Below, piece after piece: positions 8,574 through 17,926 of a stretch of DNA of 64,000 nucleotides. Made by a program: the position numbers and the translations under genes. The stretch's first letter is position 1, and each line of letters opens with the position of its first letter. The notes beneath the pieces were generated by a model. It saw only the letters and a program-made list of their open reading frames with translations. It had not been told where the DNA came from and did no database searches. Source of the DNA: Ilumatobacter coccineus YM16-304 (GTDB lineage: Bacteria > Actinomycetota > Acidimicrobiia > Acidimicrobiales > Ilumatobacteraceae); assembly GCF_000348785.1 (NCBI RefSeq), contig NC_020520.1:1922001-1986000 (forward strand), in the 5' to 3' direction.

Positions 8574-9185
8574 CTACACGAGCCAGCGGTTGCGGGCGAC
8601 CAACGGCAGTGCTCGCCATGCCTTGCCGAAGCCCCAGGTGTCACCGGCGTTGGTGAGCACCAGGATGCCGAGCAGCATGGCGTAGATCAGGTGATCGTCC
8701 ATGAACGGGTTGTTCTCGGGTGCCAGGGTGGCGGTCCACATCATCACGAGCATGAGGGAGCCCGATACGGCCGCGACGCGCATGCCGATGCCGAGCATGA
8801 GGGCGGCGCCGATGGCGAGGAGGCCGACCATGAACAACACGTCGGCCCAGGCGGCGCCGGCGATGTCTTGGTAGAAGCCGGCGAACGGACCCTTGGTGCC
8901 GAAGGTCAGGAATCCCTCGGTGGGTGAGCCGCCCTCGAGCCAGGCCGCATCGGACTCGGTCGCGAACCCGAGACCGAAGGTCTTGTCGAGGAACGCCCAC
9001 AGGAAGACCCACCCGACCGACAGGCGTGCCACGGCGAGAAGTCGATCGAGCCAGGCGCTGCGAGCCGGATCAGCCGACCGTTGCGGACGCTCGGCCGGGG
9101 ACGGTCGGTCGGCGCCGAGCTTCGTCGCCGTCTGGTCGCCGTCGATGTGGATCGGTGGGATGGTCGATTGGGTCGTGTTCGTCAT
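8574..9185 (-). CDS. DoxX-family membrane protein
   Basis: 203 residues from the ATG at 9185, preceded by AAGGTGAG. A ~48-residue cytoplasmic N-terminus leads to four predicted membrane segments (about 50-72, 105-150, 155-172, 177-195). The segment pattern and the GMRVAAVSGSLMLVMMW loop are like DoxX/DoxD proteins, the membrane part of thiosulfate:quinone oxidoreductase or of thiol-oxidant protection complexes. A good DosR-like box lies 63 bp upstream. Neighbouring PNPOx and USP genes suggest a shared low-oxygen or redox role. Confidence 0.8.
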   Translation of the reverse strand: MTNTTQSTIPPIHIDGDQTATKLGADRPSPAERPQRSADPARSAWLDRLLAVARLSVGWVFLWAFLDKTFGLGFATESDAAWLEGGSPTEGFLTFGTKGPFAGFYQDIAGAAWADVLFMVGLLAIGAALMLGIGMRVAAVSGSLMLVMMWTATLAPENNPFMDDHLIYAMLLGILVLTNAGDTWGFGKAWRALPLVARNRWLV

Positions 9186-9247
9186 CGTGCTCACCTTCTG
9201 TTGGTTGATCTCACCGCCCATCGTGCGCTCGTTCGCCGTCGATCGAC

Positions 9248-9262
9248 AGGGCCGAAAGTCAT
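9248..9262. promoter_or_regulatory. DosR/DevR-like box upstream of the DoxX gene
   Basis: The minus strand reads ATGACTTTCGGCCCT. This matches 10 of 12 fixed positions of the actinobacterial dormancy box GGGACTTNNGNCCCT (consensus recalled from mycobacterial work). Confidence 0.65.
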
Positions 9263-9310
9263 GCGTTGGTGACGGAGCCGCGCCGTGATCGCAGTGGGTG
9301 AGCGCAGTGG

Positions 9311-9325
9311 GTGACGAAAGGCCCT
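9311..9325. promoter_or_regulatory. DosR/DevR-like box upstream of the second PNPOx-like gene
   Basis: GTGACGAAAGGCCCT matches 9 of 12 fixed positions of the same box and keeps both outer half-sites. It sits 80 bp before the ATG at 9405, between divergent genes, with the stronger box 49 bp to its left. Confidence 0.5.
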
Positions 9326-9404
9326 GGCGGATGGTGGCGGTCGGGCGCACAATGGGCGAGGAGCGTGCACCAGCCTCGATGCACCAGACCCGATGGAGTG
9401 ATCG

Positions 9405-9815
9405 ATGAACGACATCGAAGACCTCGGCAACTCGACGTGCTGGTCGCTGCTCCGCCAGACGCCGGTCGGGCGGATTGCACTGCAGGGCGGCGACGACATC
9501 GAGGTGTTTCCCGTGAACTTCGTCGTCGATCACGGCTCGGTCGTGTTCCGTACCGGTGCCGGCACGAAGCTGCGGCTCGCCGAAGACGGTCAGCGGGCGA
9601 CGTTCGAAGCGGATCGCGTCGACGACACATCACAACTCGTGTGGAGCGTCGTGCTCAAAGGTCCCGTCGCCGTGGTCCGTGGCCGTTCCGCCATCGTCGA
9701 CACGTTCGACGTCGACATCAGCACATGGCATGCCGGCCCCAAGCCCACGTACGTGCGGCTGACCCCCGACGTCGTGACCGGCCGTCGCTTCGCTCCCGAT
9801 CCGCAGCTGCCCTGA
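9405..9815 (+). CDS. Pyridoxamine 5'-phosphate oxidase-fold flavin-binding protein (paralogue)
   Basis: 136 residues. It shares with the protein at 7922-8455 the order CWSLLRQTPVGRIAL, FPVNFVVDHGSVVFRTGAG, VVLKGPVAVV and the ending VTGRRF, but lacks the Pro-rich tail. It should bind FMN or F420 in a split barrel dimer. It is divergent from doxX, and the two may share regulation through boxes at 9248 and 9311. A hairpin (9830-9860) follows its stop. Confidence 0.83.
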   Translation: MNDIEDLGNSTCWSLLRQTPVGRIALQGGDDIEVFPVNFVVDHGSVVFRTGAGTKLRLAEDGQRATFEADRVDDTSQLVWSVVLKGPVAVVRGRSAIVDTFDVDISTWHAGPKPTYVRLTPDVVTGRRFAPDPQLP

Positions 9816-9829
9816 CCGCGGACGCGAAC

Positions 9830-9860
9830 GAGGGGCATCCGGCGTGACCGGATACCCCTC
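9830..9860. terminator. Bidirectional hairpin terminator
   Basis: GAGGGGCATCCGG and CCGGATACCCCTC form a 13-bp stem with one mismatch around CGTGA. It lies exactly between the convergent PNPOx-like and universal stress genes. Confidence 0.7.
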
Positions 9861-9874
9861 GCAGCGCTCGTGGC

Positions 9875-10726
9875 TCAGGCTCGGGCGGGGACTGCGGCGT
9901 GGCCGTCGGCCGTGGCCGGGTGCGGAAGCCGGGTGACCAACACCGGGCAGGTCGCGTGGCGGACGAACCCCGACACGACGCTTCCCAGCGTGAATCGGGA
10001 GAGGCCGCTGCGGCCGTGTGATGCTGCGACGATGAGCGAAGCGTCGTGGCGGGCGGCGTAGTCGGCGACCGTCACCGCCGGATGCTTGCCGTGGAGACCG
10101 TCGAACTCGACCGGGTGTCCCGATGCCGTCTGCAACTCCTGTGCGAGCCGAGCGGGATAGTTCGAATCGAGGACGTCGCCGCCGGGAGGGAGGCCTCCGT
10201 TGTTCGGCTCCGACACCGTGACGACCCACGGTGTGGCGCGCAGTTCGGTGGCCCACGCCGCGCCGAGTGGAAGCGCCGTCTCCGATTCGTCCGAACCGTC
10301 GACTGTGATGAGTACCGGACCGGAGAAGTCGTCGGGCTCGACATGCGGGCCGACCAACACGCACGGTCCGAACGAACGCTGGAGCAAGCCCTCGGTGACG
10401 CTGCCGAGGATCGCCGCCGATCGGCCTTTGCCGTGCGAGGCCATCACGACGACCGCTCCCGGATGCATGGTGACGAGACGGTCGAGTTCGTCGGCGACCG
10501 GATCGTTCGTGAGCCGGACTTCGGATGTGACCTCGACGTCGAACGGGCCGCGTTGATCGACCTCGTCGCGAAGTTGCGCCGCGGCCAGGTTGCGGCCGAG
10601 CGGGTCGTACTCGACCTGCACGACTCGGATGTCGGCGTCGCAGCGAACGGCGAGTGAATGGGCGACGTCGAACGCCTTCCACGATTCCTTCGACCCGTCG
10701 ACGGGAACGATGAGGTGTTGGACCAT
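9875..10726 (-). CDS. Tandem universal stress protein (two Usp domains)
   Basis: 283 residues from the ATG at 10726, with GAGAGGAAG upstream. There are two Usp domains of ~140 residues; both begin with a beta strand and an Asp (LIVPVDGSKES, LITVDGSDESE). The second ends in ASHGRSGLSRFTLGSVV, the full ATP-binding G-2x-G-9x-G-S motif; the first has the looser SHGKGRSAAILGSV. Tandem Usps are typical members of DosR regulons. The gene is divergent from another tandem Usp gene, with two DosR-like boxes between them. Confidence 0.92.
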   Translation of the reverse strand: MVQHLIVPVDGSKESWKAFDVAHSLAVRCDADIRVVQVEYDPLGRNLAAAQLRDEVDQRGPFDVEVTSEVRLTNDPVADELDRLVTMHPGAVVVMASHGKGRSAAILGSVTEGLLQRSFGPCVLVGPHVEPDDFSGPVLITVDGSDESETALPLGAAWATELRATPWVVTVSEPNNGGLPPGGDVLDSNYPARLAQELQTASGHPVEFDGLHGKHPAVTVADYAARHDASLIVAASHGRSGLSRFTLGSVVSGFVRHATCPVLVTRLPHPATADGHAAVPARA

Positions 10727-10802
10727 TGCTCTTCCTCTCTCGGCCGGCACTCCGGATGGCGCCGCTCCACCACCATGGTGACGATGGTCGCTGCCGCGCG
10801 TC

Positions 10803-10817
10803 AGGGCCAGAGGTCCC
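10803..10817. promoter_or_regulatory. DosR/DevR-like box 1 between divergent Usp genes
   Basis: The minus strand reads GGGACCTCTGGCCCT, 11 of 12 fixed positions of GGGACTTNNGNCCCT, the best match in the window. It lies 77 bp upstream of the minus-strand usp start. Confidence 0.75.
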
Positions 10818-10840
10818 ACGATCTCGTCGACGTCGAGCGA

Positions 10841-10855
10841 GGGTCTTTGGACTCT
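10841..10855. promoter_or_regulatory. DosR/DevR-like box 2 between divergent Usp genes
   Basis: GGGTCTTTGGACTCT matches 10 of 12 fixed positions. Its centre is 38 bp from box 1, and it lies 36 bp before the plus-strand usp ATG, close to where a -35-overlapping activator site would be. Confidence 0.65.
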
Positions 10856-10890
10856 GACACCTGCACCCGCCGATCGGCCATGATGTGGGT

Positions 10891-11739
10891 ATGGCCAACA
10901 CATGGATCGTCGGACTCGATGGCTCGTCCGGTGCGTTCAGCGCGCTGCGCTGGGCCGCTGGCGTCGCAGAACTCAACGATGATCGAGTCGCCCCCGTGGC
11001 GGCTTGGCACGTTCCGCTGCCGATCGCGGCGATGGCCGGGCGCCGCCCGATCGATTTCGACCGCGCCGGCCTGCAAGCCGAGGTCGAGTACCAGGCGTTG
11101 CGGTCGATCGAGCAACTCGACGATGCCGAGCGGGTCGACGACCTGCGCGTGGTCGAAGGCCATCCGGCGCCGGCGCTGCTCCAGCTGTCGGGGCCCGGCT
11201 CGCCGCTCGTCGTCGGCCGCCGTGGCATCAGCGCCTTGAAGCACCGGCTGTTGGGCTCGGTGAGCCAATACCTGGTGACTCATGCGAACGGCCCGGTCGT
11301 CGTGGTTCCCGACGACAGCGACGTCAAGGGATTGCAGCGGATCGTGGTCGGCTTCGACGGCAGCGAGGAGGCGTCGGCGGCGCTCCGGTGGGCGATCTCG
11401 ATCGCTCCGGAAGGTAGCGACGTCGAGGCGCTCGTGGCGATCGACGTGATCCCGTGGCTGAGCCCGGAGCGCGTGGCCGAGTTGCACCCCGACGAGGTCG
11501 AGGCAGCACGAACCCGCATCTCCACGGCCGCCGACGCGGCCGATCCCGACGGCCGGGCCACTCGGAACTTCGTGCTGCACGGCCCGCGCCAAGCGTTGGC
11601 CGAGGCGCTCAGCGACGCTGATCTCGTCGTGGTCGGTCCACGCGGCATCGGCAGCGTGGCGCACGCCGTGCTCGGCTCGGTGACCACGTGGTTGCTCCAC
11701 GAGGCGCCGTGCCCGATCGCCGTGGTGCCGTCGGCCTGA
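10891..11739 (+). CDS. Tandem universal stress protein (two Usp domains)
   Basis: 282 residues from the ATG at 10891; a GTG two codons earlier is possible. Both Usp domains are recognisable: WIVGLDGSSGAFSALRWA with GRRGISALKHRLLGSVS, and IVVGFDGSEEASAALRWA with GPRGIGSVAHAVLGSVT. Each has the Gly-rich nucleotide loop ending in LGSV. It is probably cytoplasmic. It shares the divergent promoter region holding two DosR-like boxes. Confidence 0.92.
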   Translation: MANTWIVGLDGSSGAFSALRWAAGVAELNDDRVAPVAAWHVPLPIAAMAGRRPIDFDRAGLQAEVEYQALRSIEQLDDAERVDDLRVVEGHPAPALLQLSGPGSPLVVGRRGISALKHRLLGSVSQYLVTHANGPVVVVPDDSDVKGLQRIVVGFDGSEEASAALRWAISIAPEGSDVEALVAIDVIPWLSPERVAELHPDEVEAARTRISTAADAADPDGRATRNFVLHGPRQALAEALSDADLVVVGPRGIGSVAHAVLGSVTTWLLHEAPCPIAVVPSA

Positions 11740-11813
11740 GGCGAGCTGACGTGCTGCGCCGCGGCCGCTGAGTCGCAGGGCCTTGCGGCCGGTGGTGCGG
11801 GTGGCGCTGGTGG

Positions 11814-12200
11814 TCAGTCGTCGCGTTCGGCGATCACGGCGCGAATCCGCTCGGCCACGGTGGGGAGCTCGTCGGTCATGGCCTTGAAGTCCCAGCCCAT
11901 CATGCAGCCGAGTCGGCAGCGAGTGTGAGCGGTGACACGAGCGTTGCGCTTCTCGTTGCGGACGAGCGCCATCTCACCGAAGTGATCCCCCGGTCCGAGC
12001 CGGGCGACGAACTTGAAGTCGCGGTGGACGTCGACCTCGCCCTCGAGGACCACGAAGAACTTGTAGGCGAAGTCGTCTTGCTTCGCGAGGCTCGACCCCG
12101 CCACCATCTCGACTTCCTTGAACGGCGCTGCGCAGCGTTCGAGTTGTTCTCGGGTGAGCCCTTCGAACAGTTTGCTGGAGGCGATGTCTTCTGCCCGCAT
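11814..12200 (-). CDS. Small cyclic-nucleotide-binding domain protein
   Basis: 128 residues, one CRP-type cNMP-binding barrel and nothing else. The phosphate-binding cassette GDHFGEMALVRNEKRNARV contains the key Gly-Glu and Arg. There is no DNA-binding helix, no membrane segment and no output domain, so it probably regulates a partner protein through contact. It is convergent with the usp gene and closes the stress cluster; no DosR-like box is seen before it. Confidence 0.85.
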   Translation of the reverse strand: MRAEDIASSKLFEGLTREQLERCAAPFKEVEMVAGSSLAKQDDFAYKFFVVLEGEVDVHRDFKFVARLGPGDHFGEMALVRNEKRNARVTAHTRCRLGCMMGWDFKAMTDELPTVAERIRAVIAERDD

Positions 12201-12349
12201 GCACTTTCCCCTTCATCCCGGGCGGCGCCGCCGCAGTGGCGCGGCGGCGTGGCACTCGGTGTCGTCAGTGGTGGGAACGTAGCACGCACGCGACACGACC
12301 GATTTCGGTGTCGGTCGGTGCGAGCGTCGCAATCGCCGAGCGCTGCTGC

Positions 12350-12799
12350 TCAGGGTTCGATCACGATCCAGCCTCGGCGTTGGAGCTCCGCGGCGAGTTC
12401 TTCGACCGGCACGTCGGCGAGCGAGCTGGGGCCGGCTGAAGCGGACGAGGGCGTTCCGGTGTCGGGCGTCGGCGTGGCGCGGGGGACCGGGCGGCGCGCG
12501 GCCGGGCGAAGCGGGGCAGCCGGGCCCGAGGAGGTCGGAGACGTCGGCTTGGGTGCTCTGGACGGGGGAGGGGCATGTGATCCGGCGGGTGGGCCGTCGC
12601 CGTGGATCTCGATCTGCAGACGCTCGATGAACTCGTCGGCTTCGGAGGTGGTGAACTTGCCGCCCGCCTGCCGCTGTGTGAATCCCATCGGGCCGCGGGC
12701 ATCTCGGTAGCCGGAGTGCCCGGCGGCTTCGAGGAGCTCCAAGAGCTCACGGAGTTGCCGTGCCGATGCCGGAGGTCCGGACGATTCACCAAACGCCAT
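12350..12799 (-). CDS. Conserved-looking hypothetical protein with a basic/Pro-rich linker
   Basis: 149 residues from the ATG at 12799; a GTG at 12814 is possible. The N-terminal ~65 residues form a helical module (RQLRELLELLEAAGHSGYRD, FTQRQAGGKFTTSEADEFI). Then come ~55 residues rich in Pro, Ser and Thr, and a short C-terminal helix-strand element, VPVEELAAELQRRGWIVIEP. The ends look folded and the middle disordered. I do not recognise the family. Coding is supported by strong third-position GC bias. Confidence 0.6.
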   Translation of the reverse strand: MAFGESSGPPASARQLRELLELLEAAGHSGYRDARGPMGFTQRQAGGKFTTSEADEFIERLQIEIHGDGPPAGSHAPPPSRAPKPTSPTSSGPAAPLRPAARRPVPRATPTPDTGTPSSASAGPSSLADVPVEELAAELQRRGWIVIEP

Positions 12800-12841
12800 G
12801 TGGCACTCTCTCACACGCCGCGGCGGTCTGTTGCCGACCGT

Positions 12842-14290
12842 TCAGATGCGGTCGACGAGCCGTTGCAACACGTCGTCGACGCGGTCGATGGCGTCGTCGA
12901 GGCTGTGCTCGTCCTCGATCGTTCGGGCCGAGAAGACGGCGACCAGTACGCCGTCGACACGCGCGGCCCCCAGTGCTTGGGCGACCGCTGGTTCGGTGCC
13001 GAAGTCGACGTCGCCGGCGATGATGATCGCGTCGTCTGCCCCGGCGATCGCCCGTTGGGCGACGTCGAACGTGTTGGGGGTGCCCGTTGCGAAGAGGTCG
13101 CACTCGGTGAGTGCGCGGAACGCCTCGATCCAGATCTGGCTCTCGGCCGGTGCGCCGTCGCCGACCATGATCGACACTTCTTCGTCGGTCCACGCGTTGC
13201 GGTAGTCGATGTCGAAGCCGTCGAGGTTCGGCGGGATCGGTCCGTCGCAGTCATCGATCGCGTCCTCGGGATCGGCGGGCTCCGCCTCGTTGCGGCGTCC
13301 GTACTCGTAGTTCCAGCCCGCGCCGAGTTCGGCGGGTGACGGTGCGAGGTGAGCGAGGGGGTGATCCGCCCAGTCGGCGAGCGGAGGCGGGAAGGTCTCG
13401 GCGGAGGGCTCGGTGTGCGGTTCGTCGCCGGCCGGGACGGTCGTCGTGGTGACGGGGATGGCCGGCACGAAGACAGATGTCGGCGGTGCCTCATCGCTCG
13501 GCGTGCCGGGGACGCTGGTCGCGACGGGAACGGAGTCGACGCTGCCGGGGTCGGACACCGGTGCCGGGTTGCCGTCGAGGCGCTCCGACAGCGTGGTCAT
13601 GAGCAGGTCGACGTACGTCCACATCTCGTCCCCCTCGACCTCGAGCACGACCACGGTGCTGTCGACCTGCCAGTACGCGAGTGTCCAACTCGGGAAGTCG
13701 GCGTTCCCGATGACGATGCCGGCGGTCGTGTGGGTTGACCTCGGCATGACGATCGGCTCGCTCCAGAAGCTGCTCTCGAGGTCGACGGCGATCATCGGGC
13801 AGTCGGTCCACACCCGGTCGACGGCGTCGAGCACGTCGCTGGCCGCCTCGGGAGTGTCGAGTTCGACGGCGGTGTTGCGAAACGACGCGCCGCCGTTCGT
13901 TCCGCGACTGCGCACGCCGGCGAGACCGGTCGTTTCCCACGCGGTGTTCATGTCGGGGCAGTCGATCGATTGCCAGGTGGGCTCGGCCGGCACGCTCATC
14001 GGAGTCCCGACCTCCCATCCGGGCAGGTCGCTCGCGAGCAGGACCTTCGAGTCGACGTCGACCGGACGCGTGCCGGGCACGGTCGTGCTCGACGCGGTGG
14101 GAGGCGGCTCAGCCACAGCGGTCGTCGTGGTCGTGGCGGCGGCGGTGGTGGTCGTGGCCACCTCGTCGACGTCGGGAAGTCGCTCGCCGCTCTGATTCGA
14201 GAACGACGACGTCGATTCGACGTCGCTCGACGACGCGCAGGCGCCGAGCGTGAGCGCGCCGGCGAGGAGGAGGGGCGGGCCGATGCGCAT
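12842..14290 (-). CDS. Secreted lipoprotein with duplicated sensor-like domain
   Basis: 482 residues. The signal peptide ends in a lipobox, LGAC (Cys18), then comes a Thr/Pro-rich linker (about 25-75). Two domains follow (about 80-240 and 310-482), separated by another Pro/Thr linker. Each has paired Cys residues (SIDCPDMN/WTDCPMI and IDDCDGP/LTECDLF), resembling the extracellular PknH-type sensor fold. Anchored outside the membrane. No partner kinase is nearby. Confidence 0.7.
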   Translation of the reverse strand: MRIGPPLLLAGALTLGACASSSDVESTSSFSNQSGERLPDVDEVATTTTAAATTTTTAVAEPPPTASSTTVPGTRPVDVDSKVLLASDLPGWEVGTPMSVPAEPTWQSIDCPDMNTAWETTGLAGVRSRGTNGGASFRNTAVELDTPEAASDVLDAVDRVWTDCPMIAVDLESSFWSEPIVMPRSTHTTAGIVIGNADFPSWTLAYWQVDSTVVVLEVEGDEMWTYVDLLMTTLSERLDGNPAPVSDPGSVDSVPVATSVPGTPSDEAPPTSVFVPAIPVTTTTVPAGDEPHTEPSAETFPPPLADWADHPLAHLAPSPAELGAGWNYEYGRRNEAEPADPEDAIDDCDGPIPPNLDGFDIDYRNAWTDEEVSIMVGDGAPAESQIWIEAFRALTECDLFATGTPNTFDVAQRAIAGADDAIIIAGDVDFGTEPAVAQALGAARVDGVLVAVFSARTIEDEHSLDDAIDRVDDVLQRLVDRI

Positions 14291-14388
14291 GGTGCTGTAT
14301 CGGCAACATGCTGCGGGAGCTGTAGGCCAGGTGATTCGGCTGCCGACTCGGGGCCGGGAGATGTCGGGAGATGTCGGGCGACGGGCGG

Positions 14389-14910
14389 CTACGGGTGAGC
14401 GCCGCGAACCCCGTCGAGGAGCATGGCATCGACGTCGACCTCGCCGTGCAGAACGCTGATGTCGCCGGTGGTCTCGAGCACGACGGCGCGCACTTGCGAC
14501 AGTTGCAGCACGTTCGCTTCACGGAGCTTCGCGACGACGTCGCTGCGCGTGACCCGGCACCTCGTCATCGCCGCCTCGTCGAACGCTCCGTCGCGCATGA
14601 GCAGTTGCGGGGTGTTGTCGACGATCGTGCCGAACGACATCGTGCGGCGCAGGATCGAGATGACGGCTTGCACGATGAGCAGGGCGGCGATGCCGACGAC
14701 GCCGTTGGCGACCGGGGTCGAGGTGGCGACTGCGCTGGCCAGGATCGAGCCGATGGCGACGGTGACGGCGAAGTCGAAGCTCGACATCTTCGACAGTGAG
14801 CGCAGCCCGATGACACGGATGGCGCCGATGACGAGCGTGACCATGATGACCGCCGAGAGCGCGACGAGTCCGGCCTGCTCCCACGATGTCCAGATCCAGT
14901 CGGCGAACAC
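14389..14910 (-). CDS. DUF421 (YetF/YcaP-type) membrane protein
   Basis: 173 residues from a GTG at 14910 (V-FADWIWTSWEQ). Three N-terminal membrane helices include LRSLSKMSSFDFAVTVAIGS, the core DUF421 signature. A small cytoplasmic domain follows, with PQLLMRDGAFDEAAM and the closing VVLETTGDISVL. YetF-like proteins are envelope-associated; their biochemical role is unknown. The start is chosen because an ATG further in would remove half of the first helix. Confidence 0.8.
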   Translation of the reverse strand: MFADWIWTSWEQAGLVALSAVIMVTLVIGAIRVIGLRSLSKMSSFDFAVTVAIGSILASAVATSTPVANGVVGIAALLIVQAVISILRRTMSFGTIVDNTPQLLMRDGAFDEAAMTRCRVTRSDVVAKLREANVLQLSQVRAVVLETTGDISVLHGEVDVDAMLLDGVRGAHP

Positions 14911-15020
14911 GTCACCACCACCCGAGCGTCGGTCCGTGACCGGTACTCGGTCGTCGAGACGAATGGAAGTTGCGGCTGCTGCTGTCCATGAACCATTGGT
15001 AGCAGCCCAACCACCGCGAC

Positions 15021-15200
15021 GATTTCTGCCCAGGCTCGATGTGTACGCGTGAGGGTGATTTCTGCCCAGGCTCGATGTGTACGCGTGGGGGTGATTTCTG
15101 CCCAGGCTCGATGTGTACGCGTGGGGGTGATTTCTGCCCAGGCTCGATGTGTACGCGTGAGGGTGATTTCTGCCCAGGCCAAATGTGGTCGTTTGGGCGG
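15021..15200. repeat. Tandem array A: five 36-bp units
   Basis: Five head-to-tail units of exactly 36 bp start at 15021, 15057, 15093, 15129 and 15165. Each begins GATTTCTGCCCAGGC and ends with a GTG(A/G)GGGT-like segment. Units 1-4 differ only at one position; unit 5 is diverged. There are no spacers. A second array of the same unit is at 17927-18106, and the two bracket the ABC exporter operon. Confidence 0.9.
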
Positions 15201-15211
15201 TGGTGCTGGCG

Positions 15212-16885
15212 TTACGAGAGGGCGATGTCTCGTCGGTCGAGGGCGGCGAAGGCGAGCGCCGAGAGCGCGGTGGCGACGGCGAGCAGGACGACGACCGGGA
15301 CGGCATCGAACGATTCGGCGGGCATCGCCGGAACGTGCTGGAAGGGGGAGAGGTCGTGAACCCAGGTCGGCAGGTGCAACACCGATCCGAAGATGCCGAC
15401 CACGAACGCGAACAAGACGAGTCCCCACGCCGACGGTGCGAACCTCGGAGCGATCGCGACGACGCTGAACGCGGCGGCCGACATGACGAACAGAGCAGGC
15501 GTCATCACCAGCGCGGCCGCCAGGAGCGGCGGAGCGTCGGAGAGATCGCCTGTCATGACGGCGTAGCCCGCCCCCACTCCGAGTCCGGTTGCGGTCATGA
15601 CCACCAGCGACCCGATCGACGCGACCACGAGGTGGCTCGCTGCCCACGAACGCCGCGAGGTCGCCGTCGACAGGATCACGTCGGCGTGCGTCGAGGTCTC
15701 CTCCCGCCGAAGCCGCAGTACCGAGCTGACGCTGAACGCCGAAGCGATGAGCGCGAGGATCAGCACCGAGGTCGAGAGGAACGCGTCGGTGATCGAGGCA
15801 TTGCCGAGTTGTGCGAAGAAGTCGGCCATGTCGGGACTGTCTTCGATGATCGATTCGGCTTGGTCGGCCACGATTCCGTAGAAGAATCCGAACACGCCCA
15901 AGCTGAGCGACCAGCCGACGATCGAGCTGCGATGGAGCCGGAACGCGAGGCCGAGCGGTGATGCGAGGCGGTCGGACGCCTCCGGGCGCCCCGCTCGCTG
16001 CGTGAGCATTCCAGCGCCGTGGTCGCGTCGATCTTCCAGCGAGACCGCAACGAGTGCGACGACCCCAGCGACGCCGAGTTGCAGCGCGAGCACCCACCAC
16101 CGCTCGTTCGCGAAGGCACGGATGGCCTGCGCCCAGCCGAGCGGCGACAACCACGACAGCCGGCCGTCGCCGACGTCGCCGACGGCTCGAAGCACGAACG
16201 AGACGGCGATCACGATTCCGCCGAGTCCGAGAGCTGCTCGCGACCGCTCGGCGACCTGGGAGGCCACGGCGGCGACGGTGGCGAACACCATTCCGGACGC
16301 GACGAGCGTCGACCCGAACGCGAGCGAGCCGACGGTCGAAAGCCCGTAGGCCACGAGCGTGGCGACGATGCCGCCGGCGATCACCAGGTCGCTGATCGCC
16401 ATCCCGGCGAACGCGGCGGTCAGCGACGCGTGCCTGCCGATCGGAGCTGCACGCAACAGTTCGGCTCGGTTGGTCTCCTCGGCGGTGCGTGTGTGGCGAA
16501 CGATGCCGAACAGGTTCATGACGGCGAACGCGATGATGATCCAGATGCCGAGTTCGTTCATCGTCACCGAGCCCAGCGTCGGATCGTCGAGTCCGTAGCC
16601 CGGACCGGCTTGCACGATCAGCGCGGCGTTGTCTCGCACGAGCGTGCCGTAGCCGTCGAGTTCGGCTTGCGTGTCGTAGAGCCTGGCCAGGCTCTGACAG
16701 GTCGCCGCGGTCAGCCCGACGATGCCGATGAACCAGAGTGAGAGACGGAATCGGTCGAGACGGAGTTGCAACCGCAGCAGCGAGCCGAGTCCGGCGAGTC
16801 CACCGGTGCGAGCGCTGCTGCCCGGCCCGGATCTCGCGGTGCGCTCGACGTCGGGCAGGAGGGTGCTCGGCCCGTACGAGGTCAT
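15212..16885 (-). CDS. ABC exporter permease (two-half, antibiotic-efflux type)
   Basis: 557 residues with about twelve membrane segments in two repeated halves, [17 protein letters not shown] near 50 and [17 protein letters not shown] near 325. This is the layout of TnrB/tetronasin-type exporter permeases that work with one ATPase. A cytoplasmic loop near 285-310 is polar. Its start overlaps the ATPase stop by ATGA, so the two are co-translated. Substrate unknown; drugs or lipids are likely by family. Confidence 0.85.
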   Translation of the reverse strand: MTSYGPSTLLPDVERTARSGPGSSARTGGLAGLGSLLRLQLRLDRFRLSLWFIGIVGLTAATCQSLARLYDTQAELDGYGTLVRDNAALIVQAGPGYGLDDPTLGSVTMNELGIWIIIAFAVMNLFGIVRHTRTAEETNRAELLRAAPIGRHASLTAAFAGMAISDLVIAGGIVATLVAYGLSTVGSLAFGSTLVASGMVFATVAAVASQVAERSRAALGLGGIVIAVSFVLRAVGDVGDGRLSWLSPLGWAQAIRAFANERWWVLALQLGVAGVVALVAVSLEDRRDHGAGMLTQRAGRPEASDRLASPLGLAFRLHRSSIVGWSLSLGVFGFFYGIVADQAESIIEDSPDMADFFAQLGNASITDAFLSTSVLILALIASAFSVSSVLRLRREETSTHADVILSTATSRRSWAASHLVVASIGSLVVMTATGLGVGAGYAVMTGDLSDAPPLLAAALVMTPALFVMSAAAFSVVAIAPRFAPSAWGLVLFAFVVGIFGSVLHLPTWVHDLSPFQHVPAMPAESFDAVPVVVLLAVATALSALAFAALDRRDIALS

Positions 16886-17805
16886 CGCTCGGGCGTGTCG
16901 GGGGCGGCGTCTGGTGCCACCGACGTGCCGTCGTAGTGGTGGAGGAACAACTCTTCGAGGCTTGGTGGCTGGCTGGTCAGCGAGGTGATGCCGAACCCGG
17001 AGAGATGTCGGATCGCTTCGTCGAGCGACTCACGGTCGACGTCGAACATCAGTCGTTCGCCGTCGTGACGCACGTTGTGTGTGCCGTCGATGCGGGCCAC
17101 GTCGTCGGCGGGTCGTTCGGTGGTGGCCGTGATGCTCGTGCGGGCGAGTGATCGCAGCTCGCCGAGTGTTCCGTCTCGCACCGTCCGACCGGAGCGGATG
17201 ATCGTGACGTGATCGCAGAGCTTCTCGACCTCGCCGAGGATGTGGCTCGAGAGCAGCACGGTCCGTCCCTGCGAGGCGACCTCCTTGATGCACTGTTCGA
17301 ACACCGATTCCATAAGGGGGTCGAGGCCCGACGTGGGCTCGTCGAGGAGGAGGAGTTCGACGTCGGACGCGAGGCCGGCGACGAGCGCGACCTTCTGTCG
17401 GTTGCCCTTCGAGTAGGTGCGGTTCTTCTTGCTGGGGTCGAGGTCGAAGCGGTCGATGAGGTCGGCGCGACGCTGTTGGTCGATCCCGCCGCGGAGGCGC
17501 CCGAGCAGGTCGATCGTCTCGCCACCCGACAGATTCGGCCACAGGTTGACGTCGCCGGGCACGTACGCGAGTCGACGATGGAGTTCGACGGCGTCGTTCC
17601 ACGGATCGGCTCCGAGTACGGTCGTGGTCCCGCTGTCGGCTCGCAGGAGGCCGAGCAGGATGCGGATGGTGACCGACTTTCCCGCTCCGTTCGGTCCGAG
17701 GAAGCCGTGCACGTCGCCGGTGGCCACGTGCAGGTCGAGGCCGTCGAGTGCGCGCACGGATCCGAATGTCTTCACCACGTTCGACGCGGCGATCGCTGCG
17801 GTCAT
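16882..17805 (-). CDS. ABC exporter ATP-binding protein
   Basis: 307 residues from the ATG at 17805 with GAAGGAGG upstream. Walker A is GPNGAGKS, the signature is the variant YSKGNRQKV common in DrrA-like exporters, Walker B is [13 protein letters not shown], and the switch His lies in [11 protein letters not shown]-terminal ~80-residue domain is typical of DrrA/TnrB2 ATPases. It is the first gene of the exporter operon; the 36-bp array B begins 121 bp upstream of its start and could lie near or within its promoter region. Confidence 0.92.
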   Translation of the reverse strand: MTAAIAASNVVKTFGSVRALDGLDLHVATGDVHGFLGPNGAGKSVTIRILLGLLRADSGTTTVLGADPWNDAVELHRRLAYVPGDVNLWPNLSGGETIDLLGRLRGGIDQQRRADLIDRFDLDPSKKNRTYSKGNRQKVALVAGLASDVELLLLDEPTSGLDPLMESVFEQCIKEVASQGRTVLLSSHILGEVEKLCDHVTIIRSGRTVRDGTLGELRSLARTSITATTERPADDVARIDGTHNVRHDGERLMFDVDRESLDEAIRHLSGFGITSLTSQPPSLEELFLHHYDGTSVAPDAAPDTPER

Positions 17806-17926
17806 GCGTTCCTCCTTCGACGTTCGACCCTCAGTCTGGCCGACGCCGCCAGCCGACATCAGAGGAGAAGGTCATCTCGCTCGTCACGACGCCACGACGA
17901 GCCCAGCGAGCCACCACCCACAGGGT

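Noticed and set aside
15021-15200. CRISPR array
   Set aside because: Units are contiguous 36-mers with no spacers and no cas genes are near; these are simple tandem repeats.
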